A stretch of 64,000 nt of DNA from a candidate division KSB1 bacterium (GTDB lineage Bacteria; Zhuqueibacterota; Zhuqueibacteria; Zhuqueibacterales; Zhuqueibacteraceae): positions 1-64,000 of the forward strand of contig JAPDQB010000039.1 of assembly GCA_034506175.1 (NCBI GenBank). Reading direction: 5' to 3'. The translations under genes were made by a program, and so were the position numbers. Positions 26,567 to 34,733 of this stretch are shown one piece after another. Numbering within the stretch: position 1 is the stretch's first letter; each line of letters begins with the position of its first letter. The notes under the pieces are model-generated. The model saw only the letters and a program-made list of their open reading frames with translations. It was not told where the DNA came from and ran no database searches.

Positions 26567-27006
26567 GAATGATTTTAATCATGAGATTTTGACTTTCTCA
26601 CCGCTACGGGTGATAATTGTGAAGCCATTATTTTTCCCCGGCATTTTTTAAGTGGCGTCGGTAAGGTCTAAATTTAAAGTGTTCTATGTTAGCCAAAACC
26701 TGAGGCGTTGTCAAGAAAATTTCATCTTGGATTCCCCGCTTGTCGTGATCATAAAAATTTTTTAAAAATATTTCTTGACAAATAATCGCGCTTTTTACCC
26801 GCGCCAACAAAGAGAAACGCCGGCGCTTCCATGCGCTGCTGGCGGTTCCCTTTGTTGTCTTTTATTGCGGCGTTATCGCCGTCCCGGCAAATAAATGGTT
26901 GACTTTCGGGTTGAATTTATGCTCATTTTGATTTATCTTGAATAAAGCGCTGATTTAATCCGCGCCGCCGTTGAAACCTGTTGTGGCAATCAAATTATTT
27001 TTTGTT
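26567..27006. other. AT-rich upstream region of ddl
   Basis: No gene is supported. The stretch from 26690 to 26990 is AT-rich and lies before a housekeeping gene without an obvious ribosome site. It contains a plausible promoter at 26911-26939. Confidence 0.5.
26911..26939 (+). promoter_or_regulatory. Possible sigma-70-type promoter for ddl
   Basis: TTGAAT (26911-26916) and TATCTT (26934-26939), separated by 17 bases, about 65 bases before the ddl start. Both boxes deviate from consensus. Confidence 0.4.
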
Positions 27007-28197
27007 ATGAAAAAACTCCGTGTCTGTGTAATTTTTGGCGGCCGATCCGGCGAGCATGAAGTCTCCATCGTTTCCGCCAGCTCGGTGATGAACGCCCTGG
27101 ACAAGTCCAAATACGAAGTTATCCCCGTCGGCATCACCAAATCCGGCCGCTGGATTGCCGGCGACAAGTCGGTTCAGCTTTTAAAAAGCGGCATTGAAGA
27201 CACGCCGTTTTATGCCATGCTCCCGGCTGATCCGAACGAGCAGCGCCTGCTGGCCTCGACGGCGGGTTCGACCGATACGCGCGACTTGAATCAACTCGGT
27301 GAAAAATTCGATGTTGTCTTTCCGGTTTTGCACGGGCCGTATGGCGAAGACGGCACCGTGCAAGGGCTTTTGGAATTGGCCAATTTGCCTTACGTCGGCG
27401 CCGGCGTGCTCGGCTCCGCGGTATGCATGGACAAAGTCGTGCAAAAGCAACTGTGCGTCCAAGCCCGTGTGCCGGTCGTAAAATTTTTGTGGCTACATTT
27501 TGCAGATTGGCAGCGCGATAAAAAAGCGCCAGATGCCATGCCGGCGAATCCGCAACAACTTTGCGGCCTCGCGCAAAATGAGATGATCGCCAGAATTGAA
27601 TCCGAGCTGCGTTTTCCGGTTTTTGTCAAGCCGTCGAACATGGGCTCGAGTGTGGGCATCTCCAAAGCCCATGATCGCGACGAGCTGAAGCGCGGCATCG
27701 AAGAGGCGGCGCAATACGATCACAAAATTCTGCTCGAAGCCGCCGTGCCGAATGCGCGCGAGATCGAAGTCAGCGTGCTCGGCAACACGCAGCCCAGAGC
27801 TTCGATTCCCGGCGAGGTCGTGCCGTCGAATGAGTTTTATGATTACGACGCGAAATACGTCGACGGCGCTTCGACACTCATCATTCCGGCGGACCTGCCG
27901 GCTGAATTAACCGCAAAATTCCATGAGACCGCCATTCGCGGCTTTCTCGCCTGCAATTGCGAAGGCATGGCGCGCGTTGATTTTCTCTTGAGCCGCGAAA
28001 CGAACGAGCTTTATCTCAACGAGATCAACACCATTCCCGGCTTCACGCAGATCAGCATGTATCCCAAACTCTGGGAAGCGAGCGGCGTTTCGTATTCGCA
28101 ACTTTTGGATGAATTGATTCAACTGGCGATCGAGCGGCATCGCCGCAAGAATAATTTGAAGACGTCGTATCAGCCAAAACAGGATTGGTACAAATAA
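27007..28197 (+). CDS. ddl: D-alanine--D-alanine ligase
   Basis: Makes the D-Ala-D-Ala dipeptide for peptidoglycan using ATP in the cytoplasm. 396 residues. The N-terminal domain starts V-C-V-I-F-G-G-R-S-G-E-H-E-V-S (catalytic Glu) and includes H-G-P-Y-G-E-D-G. The ATP-grasp part has F-V-K-P-S-N-M-G-S-S-V-G, E-I-E-V-S-V-L-G and the metal-binding R-V-D-F and E-I-N-T-I-P-G-F-T. An insertion of about 20 residues around 'D-W-Q-R-D-K-K-A-P-D' is somewhat long for the family. ATG 27007 is chosen because the family begins directly before this strand; TTG 26971 would add 12 unmatched residues. Monocistronic by spacing. Confidence 0.95.
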   Translation: MKKLRVCVIFGGRSGEHEVSIVSASSVMNALDKSKYEVIPVGITKSGRWIAGDKSVQLLKSGIEDTPFYAMLPADPNEQRLLASTAGSTDTRDLNQLGEKFDVVFPVLHGPYGEDGTVQGLLELANLPYVGAGVLGSAVCMDKVVQKQLCVQARVPVVKFLWLHFADWQRDKKAPDAMPANPQQLCGLAQNEMIARIESELRFPVFVKPSNMGSSVGISKAHDRDELKRGIEEAAQYDHKILLEAAVPNAREIEVSVLGNTQPRASIPGEVVPSNEFYDYDAKYVDGASTLIIPADLPAELTAKFHETAIRGFLACNCEGMARVDFLLSRETNELYLNEINTIPGFTQISMYPKLWEASGVSYSQLLDELIQLAIERHRRKNNLKTSYQPKQDWYK

Positions 28198-28270
28198 AAG
28201 CATTGGCCGGTTAGCCGGTTAAACTAAAACAGTCAAACCAGCCAACAAGTGAACTGGTAAACCAGAAATC

Positions 28271-28438
28271 ATGAAAGCCATTCTCTTCGACCGCGGCAAC
28301 ACCCTCGTGCAATTCGGCGAATCGGATTACGAGGCCGGACTCAAGGAACTTTTGGCGAGCCTGGACTCCCCTGAGGCTTTAAATTTAGCTGAGTTGCATC
28401 GTTTTGAAGATGACTTTTTTGCGAAGATCGATTGTTGA
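28271..28438 (+). pseudogene. Truncated HAD-superfamily hydrolase gene
   Basis: A 55-codon frame starts M-K-A-I-L-F-D-R-G-N-T-L-V-Q-F-G, the nucleophile motif I of HAD phosphatases (though the second Asp is absent, as in R-G-N-T variants), followed by cap-like helices. It stops at TGA 28436-28438, far short of the usual 200 or more residues, and motifs II-IV are missing. The flanks (28202-28266, rich in ACCGGTTAAC-like words, and 28499-28535, TCTCACG/TCTTACG words) look like simple repeats. Confidence 0.6.
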
Positions 28439-28543
28439 AGTCGTTCGAGTAGCACACCGGCGCGAAGTCCATCGATAACGACAAATTTACGCCAACGTTT
28501 TGCATCTCACGTCTTACGTCTCACGCTTTGCGTTTTACAAATT

Positions 28544-29347
28544 ATGCCCCTTGATTTTCATCGCGACGCGATACACTACTGGCAGATGCAATATCGCTGC
28601 GCGCAAGAATATGTGATTCCGTTTTTGGAAAATGAATGCCGCCTCGATCTGCGCGGCAAGAATGTGCTGGAAATCGGCTGCGGCGAAGGCGGCGTGATTG
28701 CGGCGTTTTACGATCACGGCTGCGCGGCGGTTGGCATGGACATTTCGGAAACACGTTTGCAAAGGGCGCGAGATCGCGCGAATTCCGGTGGCCACCAGCG
28801 CAACATTCAATTTGCCTGTGTCAACATTCTGCAGCCGGAACAAACCGCCGCCTGGCGGCAGCAATTCGATTTGATCGTGATGAAAGACGTGATCGAGCAT
28901 TTGCCGGGACACCGGCAGGCGCTCGGCCACATCGCCACATTGCTCAAACCGGCGGGCCATCTCTTTTTTTCATTTCCGCCGTGGTACATGCCGTTTGGCG
29001 CGCATCAACAAATGTTTCATTCAAAACTGAAATTCATTCCATTCACGCATTGGCTCCCGCGCGCCTGGTTTCGGGCGCTGGCGCAACGGTTGGGCGAGCC
29101 GCAAAGCTTGATTGATGAATTGGCCGGCCTGTACGACTCGCGTTTATCGGTGGCGGCTTTAAACAAATTACTCCGCGCAGCGCCGTTCAACGTCGTCGTC
29201 AAAAAGCTCTATTTGACCAATCCGATGTACAAATACAAATTCGGCCTGCGGCCGATTTCGCATCCTGCTTTCGTCGCGCGTCTGCCGGTCATTCGCGAAC
29301 TGATTACGACGGCGGCTTATTGCACGCTGCAATTAAAAAATACATAA
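28544..29347 (+). CDS. Class I SAM-dependent methyltransferase
   Basis: A 267-residue cytoplasmic enzyme predicted to transfer methyl groups from SAM; substrate unknown. Motif I is V-L-E-I-G-C-G-E-G-G (about residues 45-54), followed by acidic G-M-D-I-S (about 70), V-N-I-L-Q-P (about 97) and the post-motif D-L-I-V-M-K-D-V-I-E-H-L (about 111-122). The C-terminal part contains P-P-W-Y-M-P-F-G and basic/aromatic stretches, as in UbiG/Coq3-like and glycan- or lipid-related methyltransferases. No ribosome site is evident; ATG 28544 sits where the family begins. Confidence 0.8.
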   Translation: MPLDFHRDAIHYWQMQYRCAQEYVIPFLENECRLDLRGKNVLEIGCGEGGVIAAFYDHGCAAVGMDISETRLQRARDRANSGGHQRNIQFACVNILQPEQTAAWRQQFDLIVMKDVIEHLPGHRQALGHIATLLKPAGHLFFSFPPWYMPFGAHQQMFHSKLKFIPFTHWLPRAWFRALAQRLGEPQSLIDELAGLYDSRLSVAALNKLLRAAPFNVVVKKLYLTNPMYKYKFGLRPISHPAFVARLPVIRELITTAAYCTLQLKNT

Positions 29348-29374
29348 TTTTTAAACATTCGAGGAGAAAGGAAG

Positions 29375-30670
29375 ATGGAAAAAACTCGTTGCAAGATTGG
29401 GGAACTCATCTTAATTTGCTGTGTCTTGACCTCCGCTCTTATCGCGCAACCGGCTGAAACCATTGCCATCAAATGCGGCAAGCTGATCGATGGCAAGAAT
29501 GATAAAGTTCTCGAAAATCAGGTTATTCTCATTCAAGGCAATCGCCTCTCCGCCGTCGGCATGAACGTGCAGATTCCGGCCACTGCCAAAGTCATCGACT
29601 TGAGTTCGGCGACGGTTTTGCCCGGCTTGATCGATACGCACACGCACATGTTCCTGCACGACGGCGATTACAACGATCAACTGCTGCGCGAGCAAATTGC
29701 TTATCGCGCGATTTATGCAACGGTGAATGCGAAGAAAACATTGGAAGCGGGCTTCACCACGATTCGCGATCTCGAAACCGAAGGCGCAATGTACGCCGAC
29801 GTGGCGTTGCGCGATGCAATCAACAACGGCATCGTGCCCGGGCCGCGCATGCAGGCGTCGACGCGCTCGCTGAGCATTACCGGCGGTTACTCGCCGTATG
29901 GCTTTTCGCCGGAAGTGCCGATGATCTACGGCGCGCAAATCGCCGACGGCGTCGAAGGCGTGCGCCTGGCGACGCGCGAGCAAATCAAATATGGCGCGGA
30001 TGTCATTAAAATTTACATCGACCACCGCCGCGGCCGCAGCCTGGCTGGCGATTCGCTCACCGGCTTTCCGACTTTTACACTCGATGAAACCAGGGCGATT
30101 GTTGAAGAAGCGGCCAAGGTCGGCATCAAAGTCGCGGCGCATGCCTACACGAGTGTTGCCGCGCAAACCGCCATCAACGCCGGCTGCATTTCCATCGAGC
30201 ACGGTTTGTATCTCGACGAGGCGACGCTGCGGCTGATGGCGCAAAAAGGCTGTTACTGGGTGCCGACGATGATCGCCTATCTGCGCGGCCTGGAAAATCC
30301 CAACGCTTCAGCGGCGACACGCAAAATGTACGAGGGCACGACGCAGCGCCACAAAGCGACGTTTCAGCGCGCGCTCAAAATTCCCGGGCTGAAAATTGCC
30401 TTTGGCAGCGATCTCACCGGCGATCACGGCACCAACGCCAGAGAGATCGAAGTGATGGTGCGTTACGGCATGGCGCCGATGGCTGCGATCAAATCGGCCA
30501 CGACGGTGGCGGCGGAATTGATGGGCTGGCAAAACAATATCGGCAGCCTCGAAGCCGGCAAGCTCGCCGACCTCATCGCCGTCGCGGGAAATCCTCTGGC
30601 GGACATCACGGAATTGCAGCGCGTCAAGTTCGTCATGAAGGACGGCAGAGTCATTAAGAACAACTTTTAA
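29375..30670 (+). CDS. Secreted metal-dependent amidohydrolase (imidazolonepropionase-like)
   Basis: A 431-residue amidohydrolase-superfamily protein with a signal peptide (about 1-25, L-I-A-Q). Metal ligands are visible: H-T-H in G-L-I-D-T-H-T-H-M, a Lys candidate in D-V-I-K-I-Y, His in V-A-A-H-A-Y and S-I-E-H-G, and Asp in A-F-G-S-D. The ending L-E-A-G-K-L-A-D-L-I-A-V-A-G-N-P-L is typical of the Xaa-Pro/Xaa-Arg dipeptidase or imidazolonepropionase-related clan. Periplasmic peptide or cyclic amide hydrolysis is likely; the substrate cannot be named. GAGGAGAAAGGAAG precedes the ATG. A shared terminator separates it from the convergent gene at 30853. Confidence 0.88.
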   Translation: MEKTRCKIGELILICCVLTSALIAQPAETIAIKCGKLIDGKNDKVLENQVILIQGNRLSAVGMNVQIPATAKVIDLSSATVLPGLIDTHTHMFLHDGDYNDQLLREQIAYRAIYATVNAKKTLEAGFTTIRDLETEGAMYADVALRDAINNGIVPGPRMQASTRSLSITGGYSPYGFSPEVPMIYGAQIADGVEGVRLATREQIKYGADVIKIYIDHRRGRSLAGDSLTGFPTFTLDETRAIVEEAAKVGIKVAAHAYTSVAAQTAINAGCISIEHGLYLDEATLRLMAQKGCYWVPTMIAYLRGLENPNASAATRKMYEGTTQRHKATFQRALKIPGLKIAFGSDLTGDHGTNAREIEVMVRYGMAPMAAIKSATTVAAELMGWQNNIGSLEAGKLADLIAVAGNPLADITELQRVKFVMKDGRVIKNNF

Positions 30671-30767
30671 CCAAATCTTTTCAATTTCCTGGCACGACTA
30701 TATGGCTCATGGAGCAACAAAGACAACCGGGGCGTAGACGCGGATCGTTAGCCACATACACAAAAAA

Positions 30768-30802
30768 CCCCCAAAGCTTCACGAAACTTCAGGGGCTTTT
30801 TA
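30768..30802. terminator. Bidirectional terminator between convergent genes
   Basis: CCCCCAAAG, loop, CTTCAGGGG, flanked by an A-run before and a T-run after, so it can stop transcripts from both 29375-30670 (plus) and 30853-34062 (minus). Confidence 0.8.
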
Positions 30803-30852
30803 AAAAAATATAATATGCTCGAAAATAAGTCAAGCCATCCGTACAGCCAAGC

Positions 30853-33800
30853 CTATCTCGTTCCTCCCACCGCCCCCTTCTTGCTCACCACAATCGCCGG
30901 CACGTCCTGCTCGCGCACCAGTTTGTTGAACGCCGGCAGATCTTTCATTTTAATCTCCTCCAGCTTTGCCAACTGCGCGTCAAGTTTGGCCGAAAGCTGA
31001 TTGAAGACGGTAAGCGAAGCATCGGTCGGCGGCGCGTCCATGCTGCTGGCCACGTCCGCCAACACCGCGATCTTGTTGTTGAGCTTGATGGGGTAATTCA
31101 GCGGATCCTGCCGGCTTTTGGCTTTGACTTGAATGAGCTCTTCCTCGATCACTTTCATCTTGTCATTCAAATCCTTCGCCGCCGCCGTCACGGCTTTGCC
31201 GTCGGTTCCCGCGTCGCTGACGCGCTTCGATAAATCTTCCACTTGTTTGCGCACCTCGCGAATGAAGTTCACCGCCTCGTGCGCCGCCGAAACTTTGTCG
31301 CGCACGTTCATGAGAAAATCGAACTGCTTTTGATAATCCGCCAGCGGCAAATTCAGCCGCGGGTCGGCTTTGATCTCGAACGGCTCGGTCATGGTTTGAT
31401 TGCCGACGATCAAGCGCACCTGATAAGTTCCAGGCGCCGCCACTGGTCCGCGCAAGCTGCCGCCCCACAGCACCGCGCCGGGCGTTCGCACCGCGTCGGG
31501 ATAGCGCATGTCCCACACAAACCGGTTCATGCCCGCCTCTTTCGTAAGCTGATCCGGCCTGGCCGTCACGCCGAAAAACTCCGCCATGAATCCGCCGCCC
31601 TCGCCCTCTTGTCGCCGCTCCTTGCTGCTGAAGGTTTTGATGGTGTCGCCCTTCGCATCCAAAATTTCAAGACGAATATCGCCTTCCGGTTTGTTCTTCA
31701 AATAATAGTGAATCACCACGCCGTTCGGCGGATTTTGCCCGACGCCTGGGATGGGAAAGCCGCCACCGCCGCTGAAGCGATACGCCGCCCGCGGCTTGAA
31801 CAGATGCACCGTTGACGCCGCCACTTGATCCGAAAGTTGATGCAGCGGCGTGAGATCATCGAGAATCCAAAACGCGCGGCCCTGCGTCGCTACGACGAGA
31901 TCGTTCTCTTTCACCACCAGGTCGGTGATTGGCACCACCGGTAGATTGAGCTGCAAGCTTTGCCAATTCGCGCCGTCATTGAATGACACATACACACCGG
32001 TCTCGGTTCCGGCATAGAGCAAACCTTTGCGTTTCGGATCCTCGCGCACCGCCCGCACAAACGCGCCCTCCGGAATGCCCTTGTTGAGCAGCGTCCACGT
32101 TTTGCCGTAATCACTCGTCTTGTAAATGTACGGCTTGAAATCATCGTGCTTGTAACGATTCACCGCAAGATAAGCGGTGCCGGCGTCATGCGGCGAAGCC
32201 TCGATGATGCTGATGAGACTCCATTCCGGCATTTGCTTTGGCGTGACGTTCTGCCAATTCTTGCCGCCGTCGGTGGTGACGTGCACAAGCCCGTCATCCG
32301 AGCCGGCCCAAATCAAACCTTTTTGCAACGGGGATTCCACTACGGCGAAAATCGTGCAATAATATTCGACGCTGGTGTTGTCCTTCGTGATGTCGCCGCC
32401 GGAAGGGCCTTGCTTGCTCTTATCGTTGCGTGTAAGATCCGGACTGATCGGCTCCCAGGTTTGTCCTTCGTTGGTCGATTTGAACAAAACATTCCCCGCC
32501 GCGTAAACCGTGTTCGGATCGTGCGGTGAAATCACGATCGGGAACGTCCATTGAAAACGATACGCCAAATCCGCGGCGCCGGCGCCCATCGGATTTTCCG
32601 GCCACGGCATGATGTTGCGTTCCTCTTGTGTGCGATGATCGTAGCGCGTCAAATAGCCGCCGTAGCTGCCGGCATACACGATGTTCGGATCGGCCGGATG
32701 CGGCGCGATATAGCCGCTCTCACCACCGCCGACCGCGTACCAATCGCGCACCGTAATGCCGAAGCCGTTGGTGCGGCTGGCAATCGCCACGGTGCTGTTG
32801 TCCTGCTGCGCGCCGTAAACGTAGTACGGAAAACGATTGTCGGTGATGACGTGATAGAACTGCGCGGTGGGTTGATTGTCGAGCGTGCTCCACGACTTGC
32901 CGCCGTTGAACGTCACGCAGGCGCCGCCGTCGTTGGCGTTGATCATGCGCAGGTTGTCCTCCGGCGCAATCCACAGATCGTGCGTGTCACCGTGCGGCAC
33001 GCGAATGTTCTCATAAGTCCTGCCGCCGTCGACGGATTTGAGAAATTGCACGTTGAGCACGTACACGGTTTCGGGATTTTTGGTGTCGGCGTAAATGTGG
33101 GTGTAATACCAGGCGCGCTGCCGGAGGTTGCGATCTTCGCTCACACGGCGCCATTTGTTGCCGCCGTCATCCGAGCGAAAAACCCCGCCGTCCTCGGCTT
33201 CGATGATCGCCCACACGCGGTTCGGATTCACCGGCGAAACCGTGACGCCGATCTTTCCTTTGATGCCCTTCGGCAAGCCGTCCTTCAGCTCCGTCCACGT
33301 GTCGCCGCCGTCGGTGGATTTATAAAGGCCGCTGCCGGGGCCGCCGCTGTAAAGCGCATACGGCGTGCGGCTCACCTGCCAAAATCCGGCAAAAAGAATG
33401 CGCGGGTTGGTGGGATCCATCACGATGTCCACCGCACCGGTTTTTTCATCTTTATATAAAATTCTCTCCCAGGTTTTGCCGCCGTCTTTGGAGCGAAACA
33501 CGCCGCGCTCGGTATTCGTGCCGTAAACGTGGCCGAGCGCCGCAACGTACACGAGATCGGGATTTTGCGGATGGATGCGAATGCGCCCGATTTGACGCGT
33601 GTCACTCAAGCCGACGTGCTTCCAGGTTTTGCCGGCGTCGGTGGATTTGTACACGCCGTCGCCGTGCGAAAAATTGCCGCGCACGCAGGCCTCGCCCATG
33701 CCCACGTAAATGACGTTGGGATCGGATTCCGCCACGGCAATCGCGCCGACCGAGCCGGTTTTAAAATAGGCATCAGAAATATTTTTCCAACTGATGCCGC

Positions 33801-34062
33801 CGTCCTCGGTTTTCCACACACCGCCGCCGGTGCCGCCGAAGTAATAGACCAGCGGCTGATTCGGCACGCCTGCCACCGCCGTCGAACGCCCGCCGCGAAA
33901 CGGCCCGATGTTGCGCCACTTCATCGCGCGGTAAAGACTGGTGTCGTAACCGGCGGCTGCGATTGTCGCCGCCTTCTTTTGAGCGACAGCCGTCTCGGAT
34001 AATGAGAACAACACAGCAGCTACAGCCACAGCCAGCGCCGTGATTTTTTTGGTAATGCTCAT
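30853..34062 (-). CDS. Large secreted sortilin/VPS10-like BNR propeller protein
   Basis: A 1069-residue exported protein of the kind usually annotated 'glycosyl hydrolase, BNR' or 'VPS10 domain'. Start ATG 34062 behind GGAAGGAGAGCG gives a signal peptide (about 1-27, A-V-A-Q). About 10 BNR units follow (G-G-G-V-W-K-T-E-D-G-G, G-V-Y-K-S-T-D-A-G-K-T-W, L-Y-K-S-T-D-G-G-D-T-W and so on) to residue about 690. Then comes an Ig-like region (G-D-I-R-L-E-I-L-D; A-P-G-T-Y-Q-V-R-L) and a C-terminal helical segment (about 930-1040). Such proteins are abundant in Acidobacteria and Bacteroidetes relatives, but their substrate is not established. It lacks a T9SS sorting domain, unlike the other propellers here. 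Confidence 0.85.
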   Translation of the reverse strand: MSITKKITALAVAVAAVLFSLSETAVAQKKAATIAAAGYDTSLYRAMKWRNIGPFRGGRSTAVAGVPNQPLVYYFGGTGGGVWKTEDGGISWKNISDAYFKTGSVGAIAVAESDPNVIYVGMGEACVRGNFSHGDGVYKSTDAGKTWKHVGLSDTRQIGRIRIHPQNPDLVYVAALGHVYGTNTERGVFRSKDGGKTWERILYKDEKTGAVDIVMDPTNPRILFAGFWQVSRTPYALYSGGPGSGLYKSTDGGDTWTELKDGLPKGIKGKIGVTVSPVNPNRVWAIIEAEDGGVFRSDDGGNKWRRVSEDRNLRQRAWYYTHIYADTKNPETVYVLNVQFLKSVDGGRTYENIRVPHGDTHDLWIAPEDNLRMINANDGGACVTFNGGKSWSTLDNQPTAQFYHVITDNRFPYYVYGAQQDNSTVAIASRTNGFGITVRDWYAVGGGESGYIAPHPADPNIVYAGSYGGYLTRYDHRTQEERNIMPWPENPMGAGAADLAYRFQWTFPIVISPHDPNTVYAAGNVLFKSTNEGQTWEPISPDLTRNDKSKQGPSGGDITKDNTSVEYYCTIFAVVESPLQKGLIWAGSDDGLVHVTTDGGKNWQNVTPKQMPEWSLISIIEASPHDAGTAYLAVNRYKHDDFKPYIYKTSDYGKTWTLLNKGIPEGAFVRAVREDPKRKGLLYAGTETGVYVSFNDGANWQSLQLNLPVVPITDLVVKENDLVVATQGRAFWILDDLTPLHQLSDQVAASTVHLFKPRAAYRFSGGGGFPIPGVGQNPPNGVVIHYYLKNKPEGDIRLEILDAKGDTIKTFSSKERRQEGEGGGFMAEFFGVTARPDQLTKEAGMNRFVWDMRYPDAVRTPGAVLWGGSLRGPVAAPGTYQVRLIVGNQTMTEPFEIKADPRLNLPLADYQKQFDFLMNVRDKVSAAHEAVNFIREVRKQVEDLSKRVSDAGTDGKAVTAAAKDLNDKMKVIEEELIQVKAKSRQDPLNYPIKLNNKIAVLADVASSMDAPPTDASLTVFNQLSAKLDAQLAKLEEIKMKDLPAFNKLVREQDVPAIVVSKKGAVGGTR

Positions 34063-34346
34063 CTCGCGCTCTCCTTCCTCTGGGTTTGAGTTAGACAATT
34101 GGTATGTGAGTTAAAAAATGCCTGCCTTAATATAATTTCATGGATAGCCACAAGCAAGACCTTAAAGCGTTGGCTTGAAGTTAGCCCTTGAATTTATGGA
34201 CAAAATTTCGTATCCTTCCAATTTACAATTTCCTATTTCACCGGCTTTTTGTTTTCAATCATGCCAACATTTTCAAGGTGATTGCCCGATACGCACGCTG
34301 ATTTTTCGCTTGCTTTTCAAACCAATTTGTGCTAAAATAATCTCAA

Positions 34347-34703
34347 ATGGAAAAAATGGAAATAAGATTGGAAGGTGGTGTGGTAGAGTTTATATTCGGC
34401 CCTTCCAACCGCATCGTGTTCGATGATATAGGCCAACCCGGCTTGGAAGCGGGTCGCGACAAAAAAAGTGGGAAGATTATTGCCTTCATGAGTTTGGATT
34501 TTCCTGAAGTCTACCATCGAATTCTCCAAGGCCTTAAAGCCAAACCCATCCCCGGAAAATTTTCCGTAGAGTCGGTTGACGAAGGCGACAAAATCGCTGC
34601 GATTTGCGATCCTCGTGTGCAAAACGCCGCCTTCCCGGAGATCGTGCGATGGGTGTGGGAAAAATATTATGCCCAGTTCGAGGAATCCATTTCGGTGGCA
34701 TAG
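34347..34703 (+). CDS. Small conserved hypothetical protein
   Basis: A 118-residue cytoplasmic protein. The N-terminal half (L-E-G-G-V-V-E-F-I-F-G-P-S-N-R-I-V-F-D-D, then G-K-I-I-A-F-M-S-L-D-F) recalls the small beta-hairpin DUF2283-type proteins; the C-terminus is helical. ATG 34347 and 34356 are both possible; neither has a clear ribosome site. It lies alone on the plus strand between two long minus-strand genes, in a region (34063-34346) with no other supported gene. Confidence 0.6.
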   Translation: MEKMEIRLEGGVVEFIFGPSNRIVFDDIGQPGLEAGRDKKSGKIIAFMSLDFPEVYHRILQGLKAKPIPGKFSVESVDEGDKIAAICDPRVQNAAFPEIVRWVWEKYYAQFEESISVA

Positions 34704-34733
34704 CCGCCACGAGGTTGTCCTCATACCACTGTT

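Noticed and set aside
26772..26805. TTGACA at 26775 as a promoter -35 box for ddl
   Set aside because: No -10-like element at a suitable spacing and it lies 230 bases from the start; the pair at 26911-26939 fits better.
32551..33459. 302-codon plus-strand frame within the sortilin-like gene
   Set aside because: Antisense shadow of a well-supported BNR-repeat gene; the composition is typical of reverse-strand reading (His/Arg/Ala-rich).
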